DNA from: a virus | DNA: 55,754 nt | Strand: one strand, 5' to 3' | IMG/VR virus record: IMGVR_UViG_3300020176_000019 | Coordinates: 1-55,754 of that record | Shown here: piece after piece, positions 17,036-25,367 of the stretch | Layout: the number at the start of each line of letters is the position of its first letter | Position numbering within the stretch: the first letter of the stretch is position 1 | Notes under the pieces: generated by a model | Told to the model about the DNA's origin: nothing | What the model saw: only the letters and a program-made list of their open reading frames with translations | Database searches by the model: none | Program-made: the position numbers and the translations under genes

Positions 17036-17686
17036 ATGGCTAATACCAAAACCGAAATCGCAGAGACCGAAGCTAACACTGGTCTCTCCACTAACGTAAC
17101 TGGAATCGAACTTGATATCGAAGATATTGAGATTCCACGAATCAACATCTGTCAGAAGATGTCTGAGTCGGAAGCCCCCGTTGGGTCTATCTTGTTCGAT
17201 AAGACCTACGAACTCGCCCCACCGAACCAACCCCTTAAGGTGATTCCTGTCGTAGCTCAAAAGGGCTGGCGGGAGAACATCCCCTTCGATGAGGAGGACA
17301 TCCCACGCATCGCTTGGTCTAAAGAGCAAGCTAACGCAATCGGAGAGGAATCTGATTGGGAGATGACCGAGTTCGCTGAGTTGACCTTGTTGATCCAGCA
17401 GCCCGAAGAGTCATCTGATGTTGACGCATACCAGTTGCCTATTGGTGACCACACCTATGCGTTGGGTAAGATCAATGTAGGGAAGAACGCCTATCGTTCG
17501 ACCTACAAGCGTTTGGCAACGAATGCTGCTCTTACCGGACAGGCGATCCACAACAAGATCTGGAACTTTACTTCGGAGGAACTGACCAAAGGTAAATACA
17601 CTTGGTTTAACCCAACTCTGACCGCTACCGTAGAAACGGTGGATGACAGTGTTGCCTCTTTTGTAAACAACTTTCTGAGCGCGTAG
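17036..17686 (+). CDS. Hypothetical replication-module protein, possible ssDNA-binding role
   Basis: 216 residues with 'IEIPRINICQKMSES' near the N-terminus, a beta-rich middle (KVIPVVAQKGW, ELTLLIQQ, PIGDHTYALGKINVG) and 'AYRSTYKRLATNAAL'. Proteins with the same 'PR..l.Q.mS' opening occur between RecB/Cas4-like nucleases and DNA polymerases in many phages, and DUF2815-type ssDNA-binding proteins take this slot in others. Those two facts suggest, but do not show, binding to single-stranded DNA. There is no acidic C-terminal tail. Confidence 0.6.
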   Translation: MANTKTEIAETEANTGLSTNVTGIELDIEDIEIPRINICQKMSESEAPVGSILFDKTYELAPPNQPLKVIPVVAQKGWRENIPFDEEDIPRIAWSKEQANAIGEESDWEMTEFAELTLLIQQPEESSDVDAYQLPIGDHTYALGKINVGKNAYRSTYKRLATNAALTGQAIHNKIWNFTSEELTKGKYTWFNPTLTATVETVDDSVASFVNNFLSA

Positions 17687-17688
17687 TC

Positions 17689-17880
17689 ATGTCTGAAGAA
17701 TTGAAGATTGACGCTCTGAAAGACGAAGTTGAAATGCTCGACAATATGGTTGCCGACGTTGAAGGGCAGTTCGACCAAATTAGCCAAAACCTCGAAAAGC
17801 TTCGGGCTGTCAGGGCAGCCCTAAAGCACGTAATCGATACTCACGATCCGCTTGAGTTCGATTTCGGCGAAGAGGAATAA
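17689..17880 (+). CDS. Small acidic coiled-coil protein, 63 residues
   Basis: It starts 2 bp after the previous stop. Residues 5-50 form a heptad coiled coil, and the last residues (LEFDFGEEE) are acidic and aromatic, like the tails by which ssDNA-binding proteins contact partners. It could complement the preceding tail-less protein; this is speculation. A terminator follows at once. Confidence 0.6.
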   Translation: MSEELKIDALKDEVEMLDNMVADVEGQFDQISQNLEKLRAVRAALKHVIDTHDPLEFDFGEEE

Positions 17881-17890
17881 GCATAGCACA

Positions 17891-17934
17891 GGCCCACTCC
17901 GGTTTATGTCTCTGCCGGAGTGGGTCTTTCTTTG
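17891..17934 (+). terminator. Rho-independent terminator before the polymerase gene
   Basis: CCCACTCCGG (17893-17902) pairs perfectly with CCGGAGTGGG (17915-17924) around a 12 nt loop, followed by TCTTTCTTT. It separates the recombination genes from the polymerase-primase pair, so either read-through or a promoter in the few bases downstream is needed for the latter. Confidence 0.85.
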
Positions 17935-17951
17935 CCTAGAGACCAAATAAT

Positions 17952-19709
17952 ATGATAATATACGCATTAGATTTTGAGACCTACTATGACCGCGATTGCA
18001 GCATCAAGAAGTTAGGTCCGTTGGGATACTTCTCCCACCACTCCTTCGACGCATACATGGTTAGCGTTGTAGGGGACGACGGTTTAGAGTGGGTCGGCCA
18101 CCCTAAAGATTTTGACTGGCAACTACTGGAAGGGCAAACGGTCCTGAGCCATAACGCCAGTTTTGACGAAACGCTTTATCTTTACGGCGTGACTAAAGGC
18201 TGGTGGCCGAAGGTAGAGCCTGCCGAGTGGCACTGCACCGCCGACATGGCGGCTGCTTGCGGGTTGCCTAGATCATTGAAGAACTCCACTGCGGTAGCCT
18301 TCGATCTGGAGATCTCCAAATCCACTCGTGACAACATGTCCGGCAAGACGTGGGACGGTATGAGCGAAGATTTTAAAAGAGAGGTAGAAGAGTATGCCAT
18401 CAAGGACTCCGTTCTCTGTCTTCGTCTTTGGAAAGCCTACGAGTCCAAGTGGTCCCAGTTCGAGCGGGACATCAGTGTCCTGAATCGCCGTATTGTGCAA
18501 CGGGGAATCCCGATTGATACTGACGCTCTCCGCAAGAGTAAGGAGACCATCAACGCCCTCCTTTTCGAGACGGAGAAAGCGATTCCGTGGGGAGACGAAA
18601 AGCCTCTCCTAAGTCGAAAGGCTTTCGACGAGGAGTGTATCAAGATGGGGATTGAGCCACCTGCCTCGCTGGCTAAGACTGATGTAGATGCCCAGCGGTG
18701 GATCAAGGCCAATGGGCATAAATACAAATGGATTGAGTCAGTCACAAACTGGCGTCGCGTGAATGCGATTAAGAAGAAGCTCGATAGCTTCGAGTATGCG
18801 ACGATGCCGGACAACCGATACTATGGTGGTATCATGTATTTCGGAGGACACACCGGACGCTTTAGCGGTAGTGGTGGCAACCTGAACCTCCAGAACTTGC
18901 CCAGAGACGAGATGTTCGGCGTGAACATGCGTAACCTGATTACTGCCCCCAAAGGCAGGAAACTGGTTGTAGTCGATCTCTCGCAGATTGAGGTCCGCAC
19001 CCTTTGCTGGCTGTCGAAAGACAGGGCAACAATGGACGCGATCCAAGCGTCTGACGATATCTACGAAGCGTTTGCAATCCAGTTTGGCTTGTGGACAAAG
19101 GAACAAGGAGTTCTGAAAAAGGAGGACGCGAAGCTCCGGCACAAAGTCAAGGCCCTCGTTCTTGGCTGCGGATACGGTGCGGGTGCGAAGCGTTTTGCTG
19201 AGTTGTATGGCATGCCTCTCGAAGAGGCGGAAGAAGCCGTCGATCTGTATCGTGAGCGTCTCCATAAAGTTCCTAGATTCTGGAATAACTTGGATCATAG
19301 GGTCAAAGGGGCGATGGACAAAAGAGTTCTCAAACTCAAACTCCCCTCTGGCCGGACCCTGACCTACTCGAAACTTGAAAAGATACTGAACAGGGGCCGC
19401 TCTAACTACCTATGCCGAATCAATAGAAACGGACAACTGAGGAAAATGAATCTTTGGGGTGGCGTTTTAGCGGAGAATATGTCACAAGCTCTGGCCCGTG
19501 ACATCTTTAGCCACATGATGCTAGAGATCGACAAGGCAGGCATAGATATTATCTTCCACGTTCACGATGAAGTCATCTGCGAATGTGATGAGGATAAAGC
19601 CGAAGAAATCCTTCAAAAAATAATCAAAATCATGTCTACTCCGCCGGAGTGGATTCCCGACATTCCTCTGGATGCAGAGGGTGAAATCTTAACCAAATAC
19701 CAAAAATAA
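17952..19709 (+). CDS. Family A DNA polymerase with 3'-5' exonuclease
   Basis: 585 residues. Exonuclease motifs are DFE (D7, E9), SHNASFDE (N68, D72) and YAIKD (Y148, D152). Polymerase motif A is 'VVDLSQIEVR' (D342, E347), motif B 'RHKVKALVLGCGYG' (K400, Y408) and motif C 'HVHDEV' (D539, E540). All catalytic residues are present; no 5'-nuclease domain is present. At the position equivalent to E. coli Phe762 this enzyme has Leu404. It replicates the phage genome with the primase-helicase encoded next, whose ATG overlaps this stop by one base. Confidence 0.97.
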   Translation: MIIYALDFETYYDRDCSIKKLGPLGYFSHHSFDAYMVSVVGDDGLEWVGHPKDFDWQLLEGQTVLSHNASFDETLYLYGVTKGWWPKVEPAEWHCTADMAAACGLPRSLKNSTAVAFDLEISKSTRDNMSGKTWDGMSEDFKREVEEYAIKDSVLCLRLWKAYESKWSQFERDISVLNRRIVQRGIPIDTDALRKSKETINALLFETEKAIPWGDEKPLLSRKAFDEECIKMGIEPPASLAKTDVDAQRWIKANGHKYKWIESVTNWRRVNAIKKKLDSFEYATMPDNRYYGGIMYFGGHTGRFSGSGGNLNLQNLPRDEMFGVNMRNLITAPKGRKLVVVDLSQIEVRTLCWLSKDRATMDAIQASDDIYEAFAIQFGLWTKEQGVLKKEDAKLRHKVKALVLGCGYGAGAKRFAELYGMPLEEAEEAVDLYRERLHKVPRFWNNLDHRVKGAMDKRVLKLKLPSGRTLTYSKLEKILNRGRSNYLCRINRNGQLRKMNLWGGVLAENMSQALARDIFSHMMLEIDKAGIDIIFHVHDEVICECDEDKAEEILQKIIKIMSTPPEWIPDIPLDAEGEILTKYQK

Positions 19710-21904
19710 TGACCTACAGATATTTGCGTAACCTGCGCGATACTAAGACGACGAAGACAGAAGACCTGAGTAAGCTCCCTACAAAGAAACCCTCATTTAA
19801 ATCGAAAGCGGACTACAGGGAATGGTGTAGTAACCCAAACACCAATCACGTCTTCTATTCCACCTTTGAGGGCCGTGCGCCGTCGAAGAGAATCAGCAAC
19901 GACAACCCTGTCCATAAGGTCTACGGAGTTGTCGCAGACTACGATGCCCCTATAGATTGGGGTTCATTCGACAATGATCTTGAGGTAAGTTGCAAGGCTA
20001 CCATAAAACCAACATGGGCCTCTAAGACCTACAGCGGTTATTTACGGTTGGTTTGGGAGTTTGATGAGGCAGTCCCAATCGACCCTTCGATGTTTGACTC
20101 GTTTATCCATAACCTCAACCGGACACTTAGGATAGACAAGTTGTTCGCCGGATTCGATTCGACTTCACTGAGACCCAATCAGTATTTTGAGTTGGGTGAA
20201 GAATGGCAGCAAACTAACGGCAAAGTTTCAACGGACATTGTCCATACTGCTCTGACAAAGGCTGTTACCTCCAAACCACCTGAATCTTCTGAGGTCAACA
20301 TCCCTATCGATGTCATTGCATCTGAAGTTGAATCCCGATTCCCTAATCGCTGGTTCGGTGATTTTGAAGTCGGGGCCAGAGGACCATTGTTCTGGATTGA
20401 CGACGGCATCGACCGTGATGGTTGTCAGGTCGTAGAGGACGGTATTGTCTGTTACAGTGATCGAGCTGGTAAAGGGTTCATGAGCTGGTCGGACATCTTC
20501 GGGAGTTCCTTCGTCAAGGACTACGAAACAAAGAAGCTCTCCGGCCTACTCGATGAATACTGGTTCAATGGTAGAAGCTTCTTCAAACTTCAGCACGATA
20601 AAGCGGTTTCGATCCCGAAGGATCAACTTCTTCTGGAGCTTAGGCAGGCAGGCTTCTCGACCAGAGTCAAAAAGGGTAAAGGGATTAGCGAAGTAGAGTC
20701 CGCAGTTCTCGTGATTAGTAACAACAACCGGATTGACGAGATCGCGCCTGTTGTGTTCTCACCGGATCGTATCGTCACCTACAACTCTACCCGTATCCTC
20801 AACTGCGCTACACTAGAGGCAGTCGAGCCGGATTCTGATGGAGACCCGTCTAAGTGGCCTTTCCTACATAAATGGTTGAATCAGTTGTTCGTAAATAGCT
20901 CTGAGTATTCAGCCTTAGACTACTTTTATGCATGGATGCAGAGGTTCTACTCTGCGGTCTTGAATAAAGTCCCATTGCAGGGACAAGCTTTGCTGCTGGT
21001 CGGGCCGACAGGTCGCGGCAAGTCGTTGTTGAGTAATAAAGTCATTAGCGACCTTGTAGGGGGTTTTGCTGATGCGTCTGACTACTTGTCTGGTCAGACC
21101 AAGTTCAACAAAGACTTAGGTAAGGTAGCGTCTTGGGTCATTGACGATACTACCTCAGCAGCTAGCTTTCAGGATCAGAGACGCGCCACCGAACTACTCA
21201 AGAGAGCGGTAGCTAATCCGCGAGTCGAGTATATGGCCAAATACGCTGACGCTTTGTCGATCCCTTGGACGGGTCGAGTCACGATGTCATTGAACATGGA
21301 CGCGAACTCTTTGTCAGTCATCCCTTCGCTCGATACCAGCAACCGTGATAAGCTCATGGCCCTGCTCATCAGCGAGAAGTCTACCAAGAAGTTCCCACCA
21401 AACGCAGAGGTAGAGGCTATCCTCCGAGACGAGCTTCCGTTCTTTGGTCGGTTCCTGTTGGATTGGCAAATGCCGGAAGGCGTGCGTGATGTCGGTCGAT
21501 TCGGTGTAGCTTCTTACATCGATCCCACCATTGCGGATGCAGCCTACGACAACAGTAGCCGTAGTTCGATTGCCGAACTGGTTGAGTTCTTCTCCAAGCG
21601 GTGCCGTGAAGTCTATCCTGAAATGGAGATGTGGAGCGGAACACTGACTGAGTTTCAGGTTATGATTCACGACCTTAACAACGGTCGTGATGTTGGGTCA
21701 TCACGTAATCTGGAGTTCTGCCGACGTGGCATGGTCACGCTGGAGGAAGCGAGTCGGGTCAATAAGAAGATCCGCCCGATCACCTCAGAAGGTCAAGGTG
21801 GTGGTAAGTTATGGAGCATTGACCTCGGCGAGAAATACGATATAGGTTACAGACCGGATGACCAACCAAGATCTGAAGATCAGGAGACAGGAACTCTGCG
21901 GTGA
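19709..21904 (+). CDS. Primase-SF3-like helicase fusion
   Basis: 731 residues. The N-terminal 200 residues resemble an archaeo-eukaryotic-type primase domain ('VYGVVADYDAP' as the acidic motif, 'SGYLRLVWEFDE', 'FDSTSLRPNQYFELG'). The C-terminal ATPase has Walker A 'GPTGRGKS' (432-439), Walker B-like 'SWVIDDTTSA' and 'TMSLNMDANSL' (sensor Asn), as in D5/SF3-type helicases. It should prime and unwind for the polymerase encoded just upstream. The primase assignment is weaker than the helicase one. Confidence 0.85.
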   Translation: MTYRYLRNLRDTKTTKTEDLSKLPTKKPSFKSKADYREWCSNPNTNHVFYSTFEGRAPSKRISNDNPVHKVYGVVADYDAPIDWGSFDNDLEVSCKATIKPTWASKTYSGYLRLVWEFDEAVPIDPSMFDSFIHNLNRTLRIDKLFAGFDSTSLRPNQYFELGEEWQQTNGKVSTDIVHTALTKAVTSKPPESSEVNIPIDVIASEVESRFPNRWFGDFEVGARGPLFWIDDGIDRDGCQVVEDGIVCYSDRAGKGFMSWSDIFGSSFVKDYETKKLSGLLDEYWFNGRSFFKLQHDKAVSIPKDQLLLELRQAGFSTRVKKGKGISEVESAVLVISNNNRIDEIAPVVFSPDRIVTYNSTRILNCATLEAVEPDSDGDPSKWPFLHKWLNQLFVNSSEYSALDYFYAWMQRFYSAVLNKVPLQGQALLLVGPTGRGKSLLSNKVISDLVGGFADASDYLSGQTKFNKDLGKVASWVIDDTTSAASFQDQRRATELLKRAVANPRVEYMAKYADALSIPWTGRVTMSLNMDANSLSVIPSLDTSNRDKLMALLISEKSTKKFPPNAEVEAILRDELPFFGRFLLDWQMPEGVRDVGRFGVASYIDPTIADAAYDNSSRSSIAELVEFFSKRCREVYPEMEMWSGTLTEFQVMIHDLNNGRDVGSSRNLEFCRRGMVTLEEASRVNKKIRPITSEGQGGGKLWSIDLGEKYDIGYRPDDQPRSEDQETGTLR

Positions 21905-22115
21905 GTTCTGGATAGCTCTCCGCGAAGCTATTGAGAGCATTGGGGGTGATCCGTCCATTATAGACATATACATGGACGCACCCCTGTGCGAATTCGTGGA
22001 GCTAGTTGCTCCTAACGGGATAAGGCCAGTCTTCGATAAGACTGGTCATATCCATTACTTCAAGCCGCAGAAACCGGATGAAGAGCTACCGCCTGACAAC
22101 GAACGGTTGAAATGA
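21858..22115 (+). CDS. Hypothetical 85-residue protein closing the replication operon
   Basis: It overlaps the primase-helicase end by 47 bp in another frame and the convergent gene at 22086 by 30 bp. Composition is acidic (FWIALREAIESIGGDPS, MDAPLCEFVELVAPNGI), with a Pro/Glu-rich tail. No family is recognised. The double overlap leaves no room for a terminator between the convergent operons. Confidence 0.5.
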   Translation: MTNQDLKIRRQELCGEFWIALREAIESIGGDPSIIDIYMDAPLCEFVELVAPNGIRPVFDKTGHIHYFKPQKPDEELPPDNERLK

Positions 22116-22604
22116 ATCTGGCCGACGGGTCTTCTTAATCTCGATGTTGTATCCATCAGCCTTGAACCGGAATCCGTCAGCATCTACGTCGCCCTTCTTC
22201 GCGAATCTATTCTTGTGGATGATGGTCTTCTTGGGACACCAACCGCAGAGCCAAACCTTTTGCAAGTTCTCGTGGACGCGCATGAAGAAGTAAACGTCAG
22301 CCTGAAACTTGCTGAACTTTGTTTCGACGACCGAAGCATTATAATTCAACATCGGTCTCGATGTGCAACGCTTCGCTTTGACGTCAACCGTCAGACCGTC
22401 GAGTTCGTAGTCGTGAGTAAATGAATTACCGCCTACATAATCAAACTGAGGGTAAGTTTTCTCGAATGCGACCTCACCTAAGAAGCCCGTCATGTTACCT
22501 CTACCTTTAGTAAATGAGGTAGTAAGACGCCCGAGTTTTTCAGATCTTCGGTATGCTTCGGCGACGTCTTCCGGCGTTGGTTTGTAAAGTATGAATCGAC
22601 TCAT
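22086..22604 (-). CDS. PD-(D/E)XK nuclease-like protein
   Basis: 172 residues. 'MTGFLGEVAFEKTYP' (Glu) and 'YELDGLTVDVKAKRC' (D-x-K) give the core of a restriction-endonuclease-like fold. The arrangement is close to that of the 15400-15939 protein, suggesting two diverged members in one genome. It is the last gene of the long minus-strand operon and overlaps the preceding gene's end by 4 bp (ATGA). Confidence 0.6.
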   Translation of the reverse strand: MSRFILYKPTPEDVAEAYRRSEKLGRLTTSFTKGRGNMTGFLGEVAFEKTYPQFDYVGGNSFTHDYELDGLTVDVKAKRCTSRPMLNYNASVVETKFSKFQADVYFFMRVHENLQKVWLCGWCPKKTIIHKNRFAKKGDVDADGFRFKADGYNIEIKKTRRPDSFQPFVVRR

Positions 22605-23065
22605 GATTTGCGCTTACGCGCTGATTTTAGAAGACGCTTCTTAGACCGATACTTAGCGGTCTTCTCTGCAATCTTCTTTGGCTGCTTGACGAATTGTTTG
22701 CCAGCACGCATGCCTTTGCGCTTCTTGCGGCTGGTGCGTGCGTATTCTTCGTCAGTCAAAGCTTCACGCGCAGCCTTCGGCAAATACCGCTCGCCTGTCT
22801 TCAAAGACGGCTTACCGGACTTGGTCCCCCACTTTTCGCGAGTCCATTTATTGAGGGATCTCTGTGGGGCTTTCTTACCCCTCCTATACCCTCCTCCAGC
22901 TTTCTTGTAGCGTGCCGCAAGTAGCTGCGCCTTGCGTGCTGACCATTGGCCAGCTCTACCACCTTTGGTTCCAGCCTTGATCTCTTTGAACAAACGCTTA
23001 CGAAGAGCTGGCTTCGTGTAGGTTCCAGCTTCGTTGACGCGAGACTTAGACTTTTTCTTTGGCAT
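22601..23065 (-). CDS. Highly basic conserved phage protein (DUF5872-like)
   Basis: 154 residues, about one third Lys plus Arg. 'KPALRKRLFKEIKAGTKGG', 'GQWSARKAQLLAARYKKAGGGY' and 'SLNKWTREKWG' match the block I associate with DUF5872 in phages and large DNA viruses. The charge suggests nucleic-acid binding, perhaps DNA condensation in the virion; no function is established that I know of. The start ATG overlaps the stop of the next small gene upstream (TAATG). Confidence 0.75.
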   Translation of the reverse strand: MPKKKSKSRVNEAGTYTKPALRKRLFKEIKAGTKGGRAGQWSARKAQLLAARYKKAGGGYRRGKKAPQRSLNKWTREKWGTKSGKPSLKTGERYLPKAAREALTDEEYARTSRKKRKGMRAGKQFVKQPKKIAEKTAKYRSKKRLLKSARKRKS

Positions 23066-23229
23066 TAATATTTAGATTTTTTGCGGGTAATCTTATTAAC
23101 CCGCTTATTGGTTGTTGGCTTCATATGGCTGTAGCCTTTCTTTTTCATGGCAAGATGCTGCTCGTAGGTGTTAGCCTTGTAGCCTTTACCTGTCTTGTCA
23201 TACATTGTGTGTGGTTTAAAATCTTTCAT
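23065..23229 (-). CDS. Small basic protein, 54 residues
   Basis: Reads MKDFKPHTMYDKTGKGYK... ending NKITRKKSKY. Rich in Lys, Tyr, His and Met, with no hydrophobic core, so probably a nucleic-acid-binding or virion-packaged peptide. It is translationally coupled to both neighbours (ATGA with the upstream gene, TAATG with the downstream one), which is the main support. Confidence 0.65.
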   Translation of the reverse strand: MKDFKPHTMYDKTGKGYKANTYEQHLAMKKKGYSHMKPTTNKRVNKITRKKSKY

Positions 23230-23513
23230 TTTAAGCGTTTAAGGATCCGTTCGTAGGCTGGAAAGAAGACTTCATCAATGCAACGAACACACGCTTCTTC
23301 CTCGAAGTTCTCGCAGAAAGATATTCCGGCGATGTGGAAGGAGGCGTGCAGCATTTCATGTCTGAGTGTGGGCAGTATTTCTTTTTCCGGTAGGTTTATG
23401 TTTAGGTAAATAGTCCGTCTGTCGTGAACGTATTGTCCGTAAGAATCATCAAGTTCAGTCGTTTTAATTTTGATTCGCTGACCAGCGACCATGACCGACT
23501 TTAGTGCTTTCAC
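23226..23513 (-). CDS. Small zinc metallopeptidase-like protein (HEMLH)
   Basis: 95 residues. 'TIYLNINLPEKEILPTLRHEMLHASFHIAG' has an edge strand followed by an HExxH helix, and a downstream helix 'ENFEEEACVRCIDE' offers the third, glutamate ligand, as in ImmA/SprT-like gluzincins. Short stand-alone versions are common in phages with unknown targets. Its neighbours are HNH and lysis genes. It overlaps both by ATGA. Confidence 0.75.
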   Translation of the reverse strand: MKALKSVMVAGQRIKIKTTELDDSYGQYVHDRRTIYLNINLPEKEILPTLRHEMLHASFHIAGISFCENFEEEACVRCIDEVFFPAYERILKRLK

Positions 23514-23728
23514 TTCTTCGATCTGTTTGCTCTCTTGCTTAGGACTCGTAGGTTTTTTCTGGAGTTGTTCTTTGGGTTACCGTCCTTGTGGTCAATGTCT
23601 TTGCCATCGATGGCCTTCTTACCTAAGATCTTCCGCATGCGGCGACGCGCACCATTCCGACTAGCCCGATTCTTTTTCTGCTCCGGCTTCTTGTGGTAGT
23701 CGTCGTATTCTTTGCGGTAGTTTCTCAT
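23510..23728 (-). CDS. Small HNH endonuclease
   Basis: 72 residues. 'GKDIDHKDGNPKNNSRKNLRVLSKRANRSKK' contains the HNH core (DH, N-N, N-L), preceded by a basic helix 'RNGARRRMRKILG'. HNH proteins help TerL nick DNA in some phages and are homing nucleases in others. At this size and in an operon with coupled starts the first is more plausible, but not shown. Its ATG overlaps the amidase stop. Confidence 0.8.
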   Translation of the reverse strand: MRNYRKEYDDYHKKPEQKKNRASRNGARRRMRKILGKKAIDGKDIDHKDGNPKNNSRKNLRVLSKRANRSKK

Positions 23729-24369
23729 TATTTAAAGTAATTGAAGATTCCAGTCGCGTAGATATCCGCGACAACTGCGGGTTTCTGACCGAGCAATACC
23801 CACTCTTTCGGGCTGCTGCCGAAGAAAGGTTCGCAGATAACAGCGGGTGGTTTTACCATAGTCACAAAATGTCCGCCGCGATCTTTACGCTCAATTGGTT
23901 TCACCCCGCGATCTTTCTGAGCAACGGACTTAGATTGGTGCGCCTTATGGATGCAAAGGGCCAGTCTCTTACCTTCCGCGCTGTGTGCGTAGTAAAGGTA
24001 TTCGTAGCCTTCCGCCGAAGACGATGAGAAACTGTTAAAGTGTAGCTCGATGGCTACGTCTGCGTTGATTTTGTCAACCTCTTTGGACAACCAGCTCATC
24101 GCGCCGCTGTAGGACTCACATGGATAGTCGTCGATAATGGCGGAAGCAATGCCACGTTGCTTGAGCTGTTTCGCAAGTAGAGTAGCGACCTCTGAGTTGT
24201 AGATCCACTCGCTGATACCACCAACAGACCGTGCGCCTTTGTCACCGATACGGCTGTGTCCAATGCAGATAGCGACCTTCCCGATCTTCTTCGGTTTACG
24301 TTTTGCGGCCTTTCGCGATGCTTTGAAGGTAGCGATTAGCTCAAGTATCTTATCTAGTAATCTACTCAT
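23728..24369 (-). CDS. Endolysin: N-acetylmuramoyl-L-alanine amidase (Amidase_3)
   Basis: 213 residues. After about 25 basic residues, the zinc amidase fold follows: 'VAICIGHSR' (first His), 'ESYSGAMSWLSKEVDKINADVAIELHFNS' (second His) and 'PPAVICEPFFGSS' (catalytic Glu). There is no signal peptide, so it needs the holin-like proteins encoded upstream to reach the wall. It cleaves the stem peptide from muramic acid in peptidoglycan. It is coupled to the lipoprotein gene by ATGA. Confidence 0.9.
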   Translation of the reverse strand: MSRLLDKILELIATFKASRKAAKRKPKKIGKVAICIGHSRIGDKGARSVGGISEWIYNSEVATLLAKQLKQRGIASAIIDDYPCESYSGAMSWLSKEVDKINADVAIELHFNSFSSSSAEGYEYLYYAHSAEGKRLALCIHKAHQSKSVAQKDRGVKPIERKDRGGHFVTMVKPPAVICEPFFGSSPKEWVLLGQKPAVVADIYATGIFNYFK

Positions 24370-24602
24370 TTCCCTATGATGATTGCGCGACGGTAGCTGT
24401 AGTCACTGTGGAATTTCTGGCCTCTGCCTCCCAACTGGCCTTCCTTAAAATGGTAGACCTGCCCGTCAACCAGAGTTATTGTCGGAGGATCGTAGAGCGA
24501 GCTTCTGTTCAAATCGGAGTCGTTTTGAAAGACGCTCGATCCGCAGCTTGGCAGTAGGAGAACCGTCAGCAGCGAGATCGTCGATTTGGTCTTCCAGTTC
24601 AT
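24366..24602 (-). CDS. Putative outer-membrane spanin lipoprotein (Rz1-like)
   Basis: 78 residues from ATG 24602; a longer frame exists but lacks the signal at its start. 'MNWKTKSTISLLTVLLLPSCGSS' is a lipoprotein signal, with Cys about residue 20 after LLPS. The mature part is short, with Asp-Pro-Pro and no membrane segment. More than half of its length lies in another frame inside the 24466-24675 gene, the classical overlapping arrangement of Rz1 with Rz. It would link to an inner-membrane partner and fuse membranes in the last step of lysis. Confidence 0.65.
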   Translation of the reverse strand: MNWKTKSTISLLTVLLLPSCGSSVFQNDSDLNRSSLYDPPTITLVDGQVYHFKEGQLGGRGQKFHSDYSYRRAIIIGK

Positions 24603-24675
24603 AAATGTAGCGTCTTCTTTTCCAGTTAAGCATAGCAACGTATGCTTTGATCAGCTCGGTGAGCAGCTTGATCAC
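24466..24675 (-). CDS. Lysis-cassette coiled-coil protein (i-spanin-like position)
   Basis: 69 residues from a GTG at 24675 that overlaps the stop of the upstream gene (GTGA), which decides the start. A short hydrophobic N-terminus (MIKLLTELIKAYVAML) is followed by a charged coiled coil (YELEDQIDDL, KLRIERLSKRLRFEQKLAL). The membrane segment is short for an inner-membrane spanin. Small proteins with this outline are regular members of phage lysis cassettes. Confidence 0.6.
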   Translation of the reverse strand: MIKLLTELIKAYVAMLNWKRRRYIYELEDQIDDLAADGSPTAKLRIERLSKRLRFEQKLALRSSDNNSG

Positions 24676-24848
24676 TTCTTCGCGTTGAACACGTTGAGAG
24701 CGAGCCAGTCGATCACCTTATAAGCCTTACCGATAATGGTATCATCCTTCGGTGTGGGGGTAAGGGCGGCAATAGCTGACGCGGCTGCAATGATGGCGGT
24801 GACAACTCCGAAAAGTTCTTCTTTGTTTTCTAGGATGTAGTTAATCAT
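24672..24848 (-). CDS. Small membrane protein, holin-like
   Basis: 58 residues. After a charged start (MINYILENKEELFG) there is one hydrophobic helix (VVTAIIAAASAIAALTPTP) and an amphipathic C-terminal part (IIGKAYKVIDWLALNVFNAKK) with a Lys tail. Size, basic tail and place just upstream of the spanin-like genes and endolysin suggest a holin or antiholin. It is coupled to its neighbours by ATGA and GTGA. Confidence 0.6.
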   Translation of the reverse strand: MINYILENKEELFGVVTAIIAAASAIAALTPTPKDDTIIGKAYKVIDWLALNVFNAKK

Positions 24849-25024
24849 TTCTTTCGATTACGGAAGTTTTCAATAGCGGTAATAGCAGACAGGACGGCAA
24901 TAATCAAGCCGAGAAAAGTCGAGATGAGTTTGATGCCCATGTCGAGATCCTCTGGCAAAGTTGACATGAACGCGATTGCGGATCCAACGATACCGGATAC
25001 AGGGTGCGTGAGGTGTTGAAACAT
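24845..25024 (-). CDS. Small membrane protein, holin-like
   Basis: 59 residues. A weakly hydrophobic segment (VSGIVGSAIAFMSTLP) and a strong one (GIKLISTFLGLIIAVLSAITAI) precede a basic tail NFRNRKK. With its neighbour it makes a pair of small membrane proteins, as in many holin/antiholin sets. Which one forms the lethal hole cannot be told from sequence. The start overlaps the preceding stop (TAATG). Confidence 0.6.
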   Translation of the reverse strand: MFQHLTHPVSGIVGSAIAFMSTLPEDLDMGIKLISTFLGLIIAVLSAITAIENFRNRKK

Positions 25025-25365
25025 TACAGTTCTTCGGTAGGTTGAGGTTTTATAGATAAGAAGGTCTGATGAGTGAGTTCTTCAACTGATCCAGCATTAA
25101 TCGGGCCTTCCAGCATCTGGTCATCGGATTCAGTGAACCGCCAGCAATCAATCGCGATGAGCTTACCGGAACCGTCGGTAGCGTCAGCGAGCTGCTCAAC
25201 CGGAGGCAATCCGGTTAAAGTCGTGCCTTGCTTGTTTGGGTAACCACGAGTCTGGTCCACTCCAGCTACGAGAGCGGTATAGATGTCCGGTTGCACGACA
25301 TAATACCGAAAGCCGGTATCGGCTCTCGACTGCTCTATTTCTGTGAGTGGTTGTTCTTCGTCCAT
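25024..25365 (-). CDS. Hypothetical acidic protein, 113 residues
   Basis: No family recognised. Acidic, soluble, with a beta-type pattern (GFRYYVVQPDIYTALVAG, GKLIAIDCWRF). It is one of three similar-sized unknown proteins between the lysis cassette and the long fibre gene, probably virion-associated or fibre-assembly factors by position. Confidence 0.55.
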   Translation of the reverse strand: MDEEQPLTEIEQSRADTGFRYYVVQPDIYTALVAGVDQTRGYPNKQGTTLTGLPPVEQLADATDGSGKLIAIDCWRFTESDDQMLEGPINAGSVEELTHQTFLSIKPQPTEEL

Positions 25366-25367
25366 TA

